Below are positions 52,842-62,020 of a DNA stretch of 64,000 bases, one piece after another. Source of the stretch: Nocardia huaxiensis (GTDB lineage: Bacteria; Actinomycetota; Actinomycetes; Mycobacteriales; Mycobacteriaceae); NCBI RefSeq assembly GCF_013744875.1, contig NZ_CP059399.1:5208001-5272000 (forward strand), written 5' to 3'. The translations under genes were made by a program, and so were the position numbers. Every line of letters begins with the position of its first letter. Position 1 is the first letter of the stretch. The notes beneath the pieces were generated by a model, which saw only the letters and a program-made list of their open reading frames with translations, was not told where the DNA came from and did no database searches.

Positions 52842-55800
52842 CTAGGAGAGTTTCATGGTGTCGCTGACCTCGTAGGTCGCGCTGATCGAGAGGACGAGGA
52901 AGATGTCGACCTCGAGCGCGACCGATCCGAAGAAGTCGCAGTTGACGTCGCCAGTGACGGTGTCCTTGTATGCCAGCCCCATGAGTTCGCCACGGACTGT
53001 CACCTCGGTGACAACGAGGTTGACCCCAGCCTCGAGTACGACCAGCCCACCGAACTTGGTTTGGTCGGTGATGGCGTCGTACTGCAATGCGATACCGGCC
53101 GCGTTGAAGGCGTAGGCAGCGAAGGGGCCGATTTTCGCCTCGATGCCGAGACCTGCGTACAGCGCCAACTCGAGTTCCTCGGTCGTGACGCTGCTCGACA
53201 CCGAGCTGATGGTGAATTTGATCCGGCCACCGACAATCAGGAATATCGTGGCCACACCAACGCTGTACAGCGGGACCCGGCCTTCGAGCTGTGCGCCGAG
53301 CTCCGCGGACGACTTGGGTGCGAGGGACGCGTGATCGATCCCGGACTTCGTGCCGAGCCATAGTTCCAGCTCGACTCCGGTGCCAGGCGGCCGAGCCGCT
53401 GTCGAGAACGGATCCGGAAAGCGGAACCGCCCCCCGGTTTCGACCTTCACCTCGTGTTTCGCATTGGTCGCCGCAAGATCGATCGGGCCATGCGTACCCC
53501 GCTGCCCGAATAGCGGGATGTAGCGCAGAATGTCCTCGATAGATTGCAGCAGTAGCGATTTCATCTCCGCGACCTGCGGTCGCTGATCGGTCGATCCGAC
53601 AATGCGCAGTTCGACTCCGGTGACCTTGTCGAGTCCGCTGATATCCGACCAGACCCGCAGGCCGGTGAAGTCCGCCTCCCAGCGGTCCTCATGCAATTCC
53701 AGGCGCATGGTCGCGCCGTCGTAGACCACCGTGGAACCGTGACCAGCGCTCCCCGACAGACGCAGGGGTATCGGATGCCCGGTAATCGACACAGGTGCCG
53801 ACAGCGCGAGCTTGCCGGTGGAAGGAATCGTGAAATGTACTGTTCCCGGGGCGATTTCAATGGTGTTCGCAGGGGGAGGGAAGGCGCCCTTGGAGGTCGA
53901 CCGTGCGAGGATATCGGCCAGTGCGGGCCGGTGGCCGCTCTCGATCCGCCGGGAACCTGTCGGCACGAAGGGCCTGGGAAACAGGAACGCGTGCGTCGGG
54001 GTCGCCTGCAGCAGCGCGTAGTCATTCGCGGGGGAGGCCGGGACGAACAGATCGGTGGCATCGGCGAACCGATAGTCTCCGGGTGTTCCGGTCAGCGGCG
54101 GCTCGTTGATCACACTGTTGTTACTTGTCGGATAGGCGATCGGGTACCGCCGAATAACTGGAACGCCACGGCTTTCCGCGACCGGCACGGCCTCGCCGCC
54201 GTTCTGGGGCACATTCTTCGCGGGACGCACAACCACCGACCACGCGCCGGTCTTCGGCAGTGCGGGCGTGCCCCGGACGGTCGCGACGAACACCGGTGCG
54301 GCCCCATTCATCGCGAGTCCGACCTCGATTCGCTGCGCGCGGAACGACAGACCGCTGCCGCCCAGGTCCAACCAGGTGTCGACGGGTCCGCCGATAGGGC
54401 CCTGAGCGGTGATCAAATCCCGAAGCGCAGCCGAATTCGCCGGTGTGCGAGTGGGTTCGGATTGCAGATAGCCGAGCATGCCGATAGCCGGAACGCGTCC
54501 CCGGGCGCCGTCGAGTGCCGCATCGGCATCGAAGTAGTACGGGATCAGTTTGGCGGAACCGTGCGCGAATACCGCGCCCGGCGCGGGCCGGATATTGCGG
54601 ACATTGAACAGGCCGCGGAACAGACCGGCGTCGAAGGCGTAGGGCGCGACCACGATGTCGCTGATATTCCTGTCGAGGTACCGGTAGTCGAACAGTCCGG
54701 GGGTGAATGCCTGCCATCCGCTGTCCCGGCGAATCACGCCACCGCCGGGCCGCCGTTCGATGGTGACGGACCGGGTTACGCGCACGCCCCACGGATGCAG
54801 CACACTGTTGACCTTGATGATTTCGAGGGCCGTACGGCCGTTCATGAGCTGAAACTGCACCTTGGCGGTCTCCGCGTAGGCGGCGAAGGGGTCGTTCCAG
54901 TCGCTGAAATTCGAGCCGCCGTAACCCGACACATCGATTCGGGTGACCGGGACGCGCGGATTTGTCGTCATATCGTTGTTGAAAACGGCTTCGACGCTGC
55001 CGAGAGGCTGTTTCGTCTCACCGAGTACCGAGATCCCGAGTTCGACCCCCGTTGCCAGGTCCACTCCATTGCGCAGCTGATGCATCCGGCCCGCGAATGT
55101 GGGCGAGACGCCGCCGGTGTCCGGCCGTCCGCCTTCGGCCCGCGCGGTGACCTGGATGCCGCCGACCGATCTCTCCTCGGGGAATTCGGGCCGATTCAGC
55201 TCGTACAGATCCGCTTGCGGGCTCGCAAGCCCTAACGGCCGCAACCGAATTGCGCTGACCAGCCCGAATGGGAACGTGGTGCGTATGCCGACCGGGGAGC
55301 CTTCGGCGTAGGCATCGAACGTGCCCCGCAGGGCATCGGCGGGAATTATCGGTACGAGTTTCGCCGAACGAGTACCGATTTGGGTCGCGCCGCCGTCGGT
55401 TGCCGAAGCCAGGGGTGTCGGAAACCACCCCTGGTTCGGGATGTCCTGATCGATGTCCAGCGTGCGCACCGGCTCCCACTGCACCTGCGGAAGGGCCATC
55501 ACGCGCATGCCGGTGACCTGAGCGTGCACGTCCAGACCGGATACCGTGCCGGCCCGCGTGGACTGTTCCAGGTCGACGCCTACTCCCACACCGAGCAGAT
55601 CCTGGTTCGTCGACACATCGAGCAGCAGCAGGTTGGGCGGTGGCCCGAACACCTCGATCAACTCGTGGTCGAGGGCGCGGGAAATCTCGGCATCGAACGC
55701 CTTGGATTCCTCGAGCCGATGGCGCAGCCCCTGGTCCGCGTCGTCGCGGGCCTGCTTCCATTGCTCGCGGGCCGCTCGATCCAGCGCCAAGCGTCCCTGT

Positions 55801-57560
55801 TCGACCTGGGTGGCGCCCACGTCGGGATCGCCTTCGATCGCTCTCGCCGGGTGGGGTTCACCCGGCGAGGCGTCGCGCGGGGCGATCGCGAGGGACGCAC
55901 CCAGATTGCCGTTGAACGAGACCAGGGCCGCGCCGGGCGACAGCCAGGACACGCGTGCGAGGAGACTGCCCGTCGGTGCTTCTACCCACGGTCGGCGATC
56001 GATGAAGCAATTGGAGACGTAGGGGTCGGGCAAGGTCGGCGCCCACGCGAGTACGCCGAAGCTCAAAAGGGCCTCGCCGCTGTCTATTTCGGTCCGGGCG
56101 GTCAGCGCTCCGCGCACCACCACGAACTTCGGCATGCCGGTCCACACCAGCGCATTGCGCAGCGCGAGTTGATATTTCAAACGCTGATCGGTGACGAGCG
56201 CACCGAGGGACGCGGTGGTCACGTCGCCGAACCGGTGCAGCAGCAGCGTGCCGAGCGCGGTCGGGGTGGGCACCGGCACGCCGGCGGTTGTGACCGGCCG
56301 GTCGAGTGTCACCGCCGCTCGACCTCGCACCATCAGGTAGTCGCCGTCCGCGATGTCACTGCGGTACAGCAGGGTGAATGCGGCATCGTAGCTCTGTTCC
56401 CAGAACAATCGCTCGGCGCTGCCGGTGATCTCCCAGAGCCGGTAGCGATGGGTAACGGCGGGCGATTGCGGCGCAACGTCTTCGGCCATGATGGTCACCC
56501 CGGAGGGGGAGATTCCGATCCAGGCCGACGCGAGATCGTGTGGCGTCCGATCGTTTTCATACCAGGCGGCGGTCAGACGGCGCACCGACAGGTACCACTG
56601 GCCCGCGCGGGCCGCCTCGCCGAGAACGGACGGATTCGATGGCAGCACGACCGGCAGCCCGAACCCGGCACGGCGGACACGTCCGGTTCCGGCAAAGCGC
56701 ACCACCTGGTCATCGATCGGGTCGGCGTCGAATTGCCTCGGCTCCAGTTCGTATTCGAGTACCAGGGTCCACAGTCCCGAGATGTAGGCCCAGTCATATG
56801 CGGAGCGATGGAAGGTGAATTCCTGGCCCCAAGCCGAAGCGGAACCTTCCGCCCCATGCGATGTGAGCGAACCGGAGTCGAAGGTGAGGGTCAGCGATAC
56901 GGGTGGGCGGATCTCCGCCGCGGCATGGGTGGATCCCTGTTCGGTACGGTTGGCCTCGTCCACGGCTGGCTCGAGCGCCAGTTCTCCCGCGATCGGCGCG
57001 GTGAGGTCGACGATGGTCAGGTCACCGCTGTCCGTGACCGTGGCGCTGTCGGCCAGGCGCAGCGACCCGCGCACGACTCTGATACCGACGAACCCTCCGG
57101 CCGGCACCGCGGGATCGATCAGATCACCACGGATCCATACCGTTCCGCCGTCGATGTCGATGGCGGTCCCTTGGTCGACATACGGCGGACCCGCGTTCGT
57201 GAGGAGCAGGGCCGGAAGGTTCGCCCCCACCTCGCGCACCTCTGTACGTCTGCCCGAAAGAAACACGTCGAACCAGACTTCGGATCCGTCGAGGGTATGT
57301 AGTGGTCCCAGGCGCTCGGTCGGGATGAGTCCGCTGAGACCGTCGGTCATGAACCCGCGCAATAGGACTGACGGTCCGTCTCGTCTCGCGACGATCAGTG
57401 GGTCGCCGTGTTCGCCGGCGACCTCGATCGCCGTGAGGTCCTCTCGTTCACAGGCGTCGACCGCTGCGCCCATCAGGGTGCGCAGTCGGCTCCAGCCGGG
57501 AAGGGTCTCGCTATCGGTGATGTCGAAGGTGAGGTGCGCCAAGGGGTCGGCATGCTCCAT
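52842..57560 (-). CDS. Giant protein of unknown function, 1,572 residues
   Basis: The first gene of the giant operon. The product has no signal peptide; by eye it is mainly beta-strands. A helical stretch (about 600-640, EQWKQARDDADQGLRHRLEE) sits near the middle. The last 250 residues differ: hydrophobic alternating strands (VATIFLIVGGRIKFTISS, AGLGIEAKIGPFAAYAFNAA, FFGSVALEVDIFLVLSISAT) suggest a large barrel or a lipid-facing sheet. GGAG lies seven bases before the ATG; the upstream frame has no such support. It is divergent from an IclR-type regulator. I recognise no enzyme motif. Confidence 0.82.
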   Translation of the reverse strand: MEHADPLAHLTFDITDSETLPGWSRLRTLMGAAVDACEREDLTAIEVAGEHGDPLIVARRDGPSVLLRGFMTDGLSGLIPTERLGPLHTLDGSEVWFDVFLSGRRTEVREVGANLPALLLTNAGPPYVDQGTAIDIDGGTVWIRGDLIDPAVPAGGFVGIRVVRGSLRLADSATVTDSGDLTIVDLTAPIAGELALEPAVDEANRTEQGSTHAAAEIRPPVSLTLTFDSGSLTSHGAEGSASAWGQEFTFHRSAYDWAYISGLWTLVLEYELEPRQFDADPIDDQVVRFAGTGRVRRAGFGLPVVLPSNPSVLGEAARAGQWYLSVRRLTAAWYENDRTPHDLASAWIGISPSGVTIMAEDVAPQSPAVTHRYRLWEITGSAERLFWEQSYDAAFTLLYRSDIADGDYLMVRGRAAVTLDRPVTTAGVPVPTPTALGTLLLHRFGDVTTASLGALVTDQRLKYQLALRNALVWTGMPKFVVVRGALTARTEIDSGEALLSFGVLAWAPTLPDPYVSNCFIDRRPWVEAPTGSLLARVSWLSPGAALVSFNGNLGASLAIAPRDASPGEPHPARAIEGDPDVGATQVEQGRLALDRAAREQWKQARDDADQGLRHRLEESKAFDAEISRALDHELIEVFGPPPNLLLLDVSTNQDLLGVGVGVDLEQSTRAGTVSGLDVHAQVTGMRVMALPQVQWEPVRTLDIDQDIPNQGWFPTPLASATDGGATQIGTRSAKLVPIIPADALRGTFDAYAEGSPVGIRTTFPFGLVSAIRLRPLGLASPQADLYELNRPEFPEERSVGGIQVTARAEGGRPDTGGVSPTFAGRMHQLRNGVDLATGVELGISVLGETKQPLGSVEAVFNNDMTTNPRVPVTRIDVSGYGGSNFSDWNDPFAAYAETAKVQFQLMNGRTALEIIKVNSVLHPWGVRVTRSVTIERRPGGGVIRRDSGWQAFTPGLFDYRYLDRNISDIVVAPYAFDAGLFRGLFNVRNIRPAPGAVFAHGSAKLIPYYFDADAALDGARGRVPAIGMLGYLQSEPTRTPANSAALRDLITAQGPIGGPVDTWLDLGGSGLSFRAQRIEVGLAMNGAAPVFVATVRGTPALPKTGAWSVVVRPAKNVPQNGGEAVPVAESRGVPVIRRYPIAYPTSNNSVINEPPLTGTPGDYRFADATDLFVPASPANDYALLQATPTHAFLFPRPFVPTGSRRIESGHRPALADILARSTSKGAFPPPANTIEIAPGTVHFTIPSTGKLALSAPVSITGHPIPLRLSGSAGHGSTVVYDGATMRLELHEDRWEADFTGLRVWSDISGLDKVTGVELRIVGSTDQRPQVAEMKSLLLQSIEDILRYIPLFGQRGTHGPIDLAATNAKHEVKVETGGRFRFPDPFSTAARPPGTGVELELWLGTKSGIDHASLAPKSSAELGAQLEGRVPLYSVGVATIFLIVGGRIKFTISSVSSSVTTEELELALYAGLGIEAKIGPFAAYAFNAAGIALQYDAITDQTKFGGLVVLEAGVNLVVTEVTVRGELMGLAYKDTVTGDVNCDFFGSVALEVDIFLVLSISATYEVSDTMKLS

Positions 57561-57643
57561 GCCGCTCTCCGTTTCGTCCTCCCCGAGCACCGAATCGGAC
57601 CGGTACCAGCATGAGGCACGGCACGCGCCGACGCATCTCGTCC

Positions 57644-57660
57644 GTGCCATTGAGTGGCAC
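57644..57660. promoter_or_regulatory. Candidate IclR operator
   Basis: GTGCCA-N5-TGGCAC (57644-57660) between the giant operon and the IclR gene. It is the only inverted repeat of note in this 166-base region and is in range of both promoters. Confidence 0.5.
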
Positions 57661-57726
57661 ACCAAAACTGGGAGGCTCGGCGGGCCGCCGCCTTGTTAGG
57701 CTATGGCGGGTACCGGGGGAGAAACG

Positions 57727-58626
57727 ATGCTTGATGATCACACGGTTATCGGCCGGACGGTCGCCATTCTGGATGTCGTCACACGATCCAATGGCCCGGT
57801 GACGCTCGCGGAGTTGACGCGCCGTACCCGGCTACCCAAATCCACGGTGCGCCGAATCGCCAATACCCTCGCCGAGCATCAGATGCTGACCAGTGCGCCC
57901 GATGGATACCTCGCGGGCGGTCGATTGATCGATCACATGATGGGCGCGGCCGATAGCGTCCGCCAGCCGTTGATCGTTCAGCCCTATCTGCAGGAGTTGC
58001 ACCAGCGTTCACGCGGGGAACTCGCTTGGTTCGCCACCGTCGAGAATGACGAACTCATGCTCACCACAGCCGTTTTCGATCGGTCGTTCGGTACGGTAGT
58101 CAAACGAAGGTGCTGGCCGACCCTGAGCCACCTGGGCTCGAGTATCGTGCTCACCGCGTCCGGCCGCCTGCAGGTTGCCCACAACCCTGAGCAGGCCGAT
58201 CGCGTGCTGAGCTCGGAAATCCGTCCGCTGACCAAATACTCTGTCACCGACCGTCGAAAACACCGGGCCCTGCTGGATCGAACCCGCGACACCGGAGTCG
58301 CCACCGAGGCCGAGCAGGTGCTGCTCGGCTGGAGTTGCTCGGCCGCCGCCGTCCGCGACGCACACGGCAGAATGGTCGCGGCTTTGGGCCTGATCGGTCG
58401 CACCGGCGACACCGCCCGCAGCCTGGCCGGCCAGGTCCTCAAACTAGCCGGGCAACTCGCGGTCGACCTCCGCGAACCCGACACGCACAGCACCGTGCGC
58501 GGATTGGTTCCAAACCCGCCATGGTCAAGTCTTCGCGACCATGACCGCGCCGAATCGGTTGTGGGCAGCGGACCTCACTGGGCACCCCATCACATGCAGG
58601 GCCGGATGGCGAATCAATTCCCGTAG
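57727..58626 (+). CDS. IclR-family regulator
   Basis: A 299-residue regulator. Residues 7-60 are the winged helix (GRTVAILDVVTRSNGPVTLAELTRRTRLPKSTVRRIANTLAEHQML). The effector domain follows (about 80-250) with WFATVENDELMLTT and VRDAHGRMVAALGLIG, where IclR ligands bind. GGGGGAGAAACG before the ATG at 57727 makes this start better than the ATG 24 bases earlier. The C-terminal 40 residues extend beyond the usual family end. It is the likely controller of the giant operon. Confidence 0.88.
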   Translation: MLDDHTVIGRTVAILDVVTRSNGPVTLAELTRRTRLPKSTVRRIANTLAEHQMLTSAPDGYLAGGRLIDHMMGAADSVRQPLIVQPYLQELHQRSRGELAWFATVENDELMLTTAVFDRSFGTVVKRRCWPTLSHLGSSIVLTASGRLQVAHNPEQADRVLSSEIRPLTKYSVTDRRKHRALLDRTRDTGVATEAEQVLLGWSCSAAAVRDAHGRMVAALGLIGRTGDTARSLAGQVLKLAGQLAVDLREPDTHSTVRGLVPNPPWSSLRDHDRAESVVGSGPHWAPHHMQGRMANQFP

Positions 58627-58791
58627 CGGTGTCCACGATCGTCGGCGTGTTGCTGATGATCGCCTCTTGGGTTCGGTTTGGGGCACCGGGATTACGGCCC
58701 TTCTACTGTCCCGCCTCGACCTCGCTGCGACTGGGCTCGAGCATGAGCACAGTACATTGAAAGCGATGTGTCGAGGTAGGAGGTTCGAGCA

Positions 58792-59151
58792 GTGAGCGCC
58801 AAGAGATCCGGGCCGTACTTCTGCGGCATCGACGCGGCCATGGATGTGGTCGGCGGGAAATGGAAGGTTCTCATTCTGTGGGAGCTCGAGGAGTACGGCA
58901 CGCGCCGTTTCGGTGAACTGCGCCGCGCCCTGCCGGGGGTTTCGGAGAAGATGCTGAACCAGCACTTGCGCGAGCTGGCGGAGGACGAGATCGTCCACCG
59001 TGAGATCTTCCCGGAAATCCCACCGCGCGTGGAGTATTCGCTCACCCTGGAGGGCAAGGCGCTCAATGCCGCACTCGGTCCGCTGGGGGAGTGGGGCAAG
59101 CGCCGCATGGAACGCATCGGCGCGGACAAGGTCGTCCTCGATATCGCCTGA
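58792..59151 (+). CDS. HxlR-family regulator
   Basis: A 119-residue winged-helix regulator starting at GTG after GGAGG. CGIDAAMDVVGGKWKVLILWEL, RRFGELRRALPGVSEKMLNQHLREL and YSLTLEGKAL are family signatures. The early cysteine (C11) is the residue used for redox or electrophile sensing in HxlR/HypR-type members. Upstream, ACATTGAAAGCGATGT may be its operator. The region after it holds a broken reading frame, possibly a former target. Confidence 0.9.
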   Translation: MSAKRSGPYFCGIDAAMDVVGGKWKVLILWELEEYGTRRFGELRRALPGVSEKMLNQHLRELAEDEIVHREIFPEIPPRVEYSLTLEGKALNAALGPLGEWGKRRMERIGADKVVLDIA

Positions 59152-59171
59152 GCGGCAGCGAGATTACGCGG

Positions 59172-59294
59172 AACCCAGCCGGCGTTCCAGTGGCCGCCGC
59201 CGAGGTCGTAGCGGTGCAGGACGCCGGAGATCCGCTCGAAGACGGCCGTCGCGCCGTCACGGGTGGACAGCAGGTCGGCGGCGGTCTCATTCAT
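59172..59294 (-). pseudogene. Possible truncated gene start
   Basis: About 41 codons from the ATG at 59294 show strong GC-rich third positions and a protein-like sequence (MNETAADLLSTRDGATAVF, then VLHRYDLGGGHWNAGW). Beyond that the composition breaks and the frame runs antisense through the HxlR gene. I read it as a gene start that lost its remainder. No ribosome site is seen. The rest of the 300-base gap up to the next gene shows nothing. Confidence 0.3.
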
Positions 59295-59451
59295 GGAAAC
59301 GACTGTGCGCGGCCGAGATCACCCGGCGCTTGCACGGGCTTACGCCGTACTTGCGCCGGGTGAGGCGGGCACTCCCGGGTAGTGAGCATCTCGGGAGCAG
59401 TCGTCGCGCGTACCCTCCGTCCGCGCGAAGTCCGATCAGGGGGAAGGCCGA

Positions 59452-60498
59452 TCAGCCCCAGCCGCGCGAATCCTGTTTCAGCGCCGTATCGATCGCCAGG
59501 CCCGAGGCCACCACCATCGACAGCAGCGGCTGCGGCAGCGGGCGGTGGATCTGCACGACATAGTTGTCGGCGGTCGTGAACAGGGTCTTCAGCACGCCCT
59601 CGAAGGTCTTGGTGATGCGCGCGACCTCCTGATCGGTGTGATCGTGAATGGCGAAATTCCAGGCGCGCCAGTTCTCGCCGCGGATGCCGCCGATCTTCTG
59701 GCCGCCCACCACGAACGAGAAGTTGATCTTGCCGATCATATTGTCCTGAATGATCTCGCCGACCGGTCGGCCCGCGCCGTCCTCGAGCAGGAACCTGGAC
59801 TTGAAGACCTTGGCCGGGCGGGTGATGCGCAGCTGGGTCTGACCGTAGGCGTCACGCAGCTCGAGCTTGTGGGTCATGAACTGGTCGTAACTGGTCAGGA
59901 AGCGCGCGGCCTTCTTCAACGCGCTCTGCCCGACCTGCACCACCGCGCCGATCTGCCGACCGTGCTGATCGAAGACGCCGTACTCGTTCGACATCTCGAT
60001 GAGCTTGACCTTCTGGTTCACCACCAGCACCGGCTCGGTGAACAGCGTGCCACCGCCGGCCTGCGTGGGCGCGACCCCGGCCTGCTGCTGCACCTGACGC
60101 TGAATATCGGCCGGATTATCCGCCGCGCCGATCTCCAATTCCCAAGCGCTGGCGTCACCGCGATGCTGCCCGTACTGCGGCTGACCGTAACCCTGCTGCG
60201 GTGCGAACTGCTGACCGTGCCCCTGCTGAGCGAAAGCCGGCTGCCCCTGCTGCTGCGGCGCGAACTGCTGCCCCTGCGGGTGCTGCTGCTGCGGTTGCTG
60301 CCCGTACTGCTGCTGCGGTTGCTGCTGCGCGTGCACCGGCTGCTGTTGTGCATGCTGCTGCGGTTGTGCGGTTTGCTGTTCCTGCGGCTGTGCCGATTGC
60401 TGTTGCTGCTGCGTGTGTTCGGTCCATTGCGACCCGTCCCACCAGCGCAGCAGTGGGGAACCTGGACGTTCGGGATACCAACCCGGTGGATGACTCAT
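59452..60498 (-). CDS. DUF2510 plus scramblase-like protein with Gln-rich linker
   Basis: A 348-residue protein. Residues 3-29 (PPGWYPERPGSPLLRWWDGSQWTEH) are a DUF2510 domain, thought to sit at the membrane surface. Residues 30-115 are a low-complexity linker dominated by glutamine with P, A and G. Residues about 150-335 are a phospholipid scramblase/LURP-like twelve-stranded barrel (LVVNQKVKLIEMSNEYGVFDQHG, FKSRFLLEDGAGRPVGEII) ending in a hydrophobic helix. The linker is encoded by CAG-type repeats and may vary between strains. Confidence 0.85.
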   Translation of the reverse strand: MSHPPGWYPERPGSPLLRWWDGSQWTEHTQQQQQSAQPQEQQTAQPQQHAQQQPVHAQQQPQQQYGQQPQQQHPQGQQFAPQQQGQPAFAQQGHGQQFAPQQGYGQPQYGQHRGDASAWELEIGAADNPADIQRQVQQQAGVAPTQAGGGTLFTEPVLVVNQKVKLIEMSNEYGVFDQHGRQIGAVVQVGQSALKKAARFLTSYDQFMTHKLELRDAYGQTQLRITRPAKVFKSRFLLEDGAGRPVGEIIQDNMIGKINFSFVVGGQKIGGIRGENWRAWNFAIHDHTDQEVARITKTFEGVLKTLFTTADNYVVQIHRPLPQPLLSMVVASGLAIDTALKQDSRGWG

Positions 60499-60620
60499 GG
60501 CCGCATCCTAACGGCCGTTGTGAGTATGCACTGAATGCACTTTTTGTCGCATTAGCGCCTCTATGATGGGCGATCGAACCAGGGGTGACCGGCGCTCGAC
60601 GTCCGGGGAAACGGGGAAGT

Positions 60621-60680
60621 ATGTCTGCCGCAGTCGAATTCACCGCAACCAGAATCGACCGGCCCCGGTTGCGACCATGA
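60621..60680 (+). CDS. Putative 19-codon leader frame
   Basis: A 19-codon frame (MSAAVEFTATRIDRPRLRP) with GGGGAAG just upstream. Its stop overlaps the next ATG (ATGA), which would couple translation. It sits where the small helical gene lies before the other copy. Evidence is positional only. Confidence 0.3.
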   Translation: MSAAVEFTATRIDRPRLRP

Positions 60681-61894
60681 CGGATCTGGTGACGAGAGCC
60701 CAGCTCGTCCTGCTCGCCCGCACCCTGCACGTCCCCTTCGAACGCGTCGCTCACCTGGAGAAGCTGGGCGCACAGCGCTTGCACGAACTGCAACAAAGCA
60801 TTTCGGGCAAACTCTTCGACCAGCACGCTCCCGTCTTCGAGCGCATCAGCTCGCTGGTCCCGATCATTCCGCTCGGCATCTCCCTGCCCATCGTGCAGCG
60901 CGTGGTCCCACCCACCATGACCGGCCGGGCCGCCGGCGCGGTCGGCGTCCTGCATCGCAAGAAGGCCGTGGACGCCCTCACCCGCCTCACCGTCGCCTAT
61001 GCCGCGGACTGCGCCCCGTATCTGGACCCGCGCACCGTCGGCCAGCTCGCCGACGACGCCCCGCCCGCCCCGGTCATCGAGATCGTCAACGAACTGCTGC
61101 GCCGCCGCGACTACATCACCGCCGGACCGTTCCTGGCCTACGCCACACCGGAATTGATCCGCGCCGTGGAGGATGGCGTCCCCGACGACGAGGGCCTGAT
61201 CCGCTCGGCCGCCTACGCCTACTCCGGCGAGCACATCAGCGCCATCGTGCGGCAGCTGGTCGACGGCGACAGTGACCGCATTCCGCGGCTGCTGCGCACG
61301 GTGATCGACGGGTCCAAAGAGCTTCGGCTGGCGGCACTCTCGGTGTTCGCCCGCTGCACCCCCGACGTCATCTCCGATGTCGGCGCCATCCTGTTCGCCA
61401 CGGCGCCGCCCTCGGCCATCGCGGATCTGATCACCACCTACCTCGGTGCGGGCGCCACCGCGGACCTGCTGCGCTTCCTGGGCCGGCTCAGCCCGCCCAG
61501 CCTCACCCGGCTCGCCCTCAACCCCGTCACCGGCGATATCGCCGAGGACCTCGTCGCCGCCGTGGACGGCAGCAGCGACATCGCCCTGTGGCGCGGTGTG
61601 CTGGAACCGCTCGCCCGCACCCCCGAAGGCGTGCGCCGCCGCGCGGGAGCCCGTCTGGCCCAGCTCGATACCTCCACGGTGATCATGCTGCCCGCCATCG
61701 CCCAGGCCGCCCGCCTGTGGGGTCCGCTGCTGTGGATCCTGGCCGCCACCGATGTCGACATCCAAGCCCGCTTCGGCGAGGTGTGGGCCGCCCACACCCG
61801 CCTCGACCCCGACGTCCTCGAACGCCGCATCGCCGATCAGCGCCTGGACTCCCTGCTCGCGACACTGACTGCAACATTGCGCATCCTGCGCTGA
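60677..61894 (+). CDS. Helical-repeat protein of unknown family (copy 2)
   Basis: A 405-residue protein homologous end to end with the one at 45123: MTDLVTRAQLVLLARTLHV, the hydrophobic SSLVPIIPLGISLPIVQRVV, LLRRRDYITAGPFLAYATPELIRAVEDG and KELRLAALSVFARC. The first 240 residues are most alike; the last third diverges. It is divergent from the scramblase-like gene, with an AT-rich region and a TATGAT-like hexamer near 60560. The function is unknown. Confidence 0.8.
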   Translation: MTDLVTRAQLVLLARTLHVPFERVAHLEKLGAQRLHELQQSISGKLFDQHAPVFERISSLVPIIPLGISLPIVQRVVPPTMTGRAAGAVGVLHRKKAVDALTRLTVAYAADCAPYLDPRTVGQLADDAPPAPVIEIVNELLRRRDYITAGPFLAYATPELIRAVEDGVPDDEGLIRSAAYAYSGEHISAIVRQLVDGDSDRIPRLLRTVIDGSKELRLAALSVFARCTPDVISDVGAILFATAPPSAIADLITTYLGAGATADLLRFLGRLSPPSLTRLALNPVTGDIAEDLVAAVDGSSDIALWRGVLEPLARTPEGVRRRAGARLAQLDTSTVIMLPAIAQAARLWGPLLWILAATDVDIQARFGEVWAAHTRLDPDVLERRIADQRLDSLLATLTATLRILR

Positions 61895-62020
61895 CGCACG
61901 ACGGGAAGTGTTGCGCCACGGCTGGTCCCAACCGACGCCGGCGCAGCCCACCAGCGGCGGCGCGCTCCCGCCCGGACGGCGCTCGCCCGGCCCGCACCGG
62001 CGTAGTGGTAGACAAGTGAC

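Noticed and set aside
55380..57302. 640-codon plus-strand frame opposite the giant gene
   Set aside because: The minus-strand frame is longer, has a ribosome site and ordinary composition; this one is a shadow. The giant genes are unusual, so I compared both strands carefully.
60180..60430. Triplet repeats taken as a possible tandem-repeat or CRISPR-like element
   Set aside because: They are irregular CAG/CTG-type triplets encoding the Gln-rich linker; there are no constant repeats with unique spacers.
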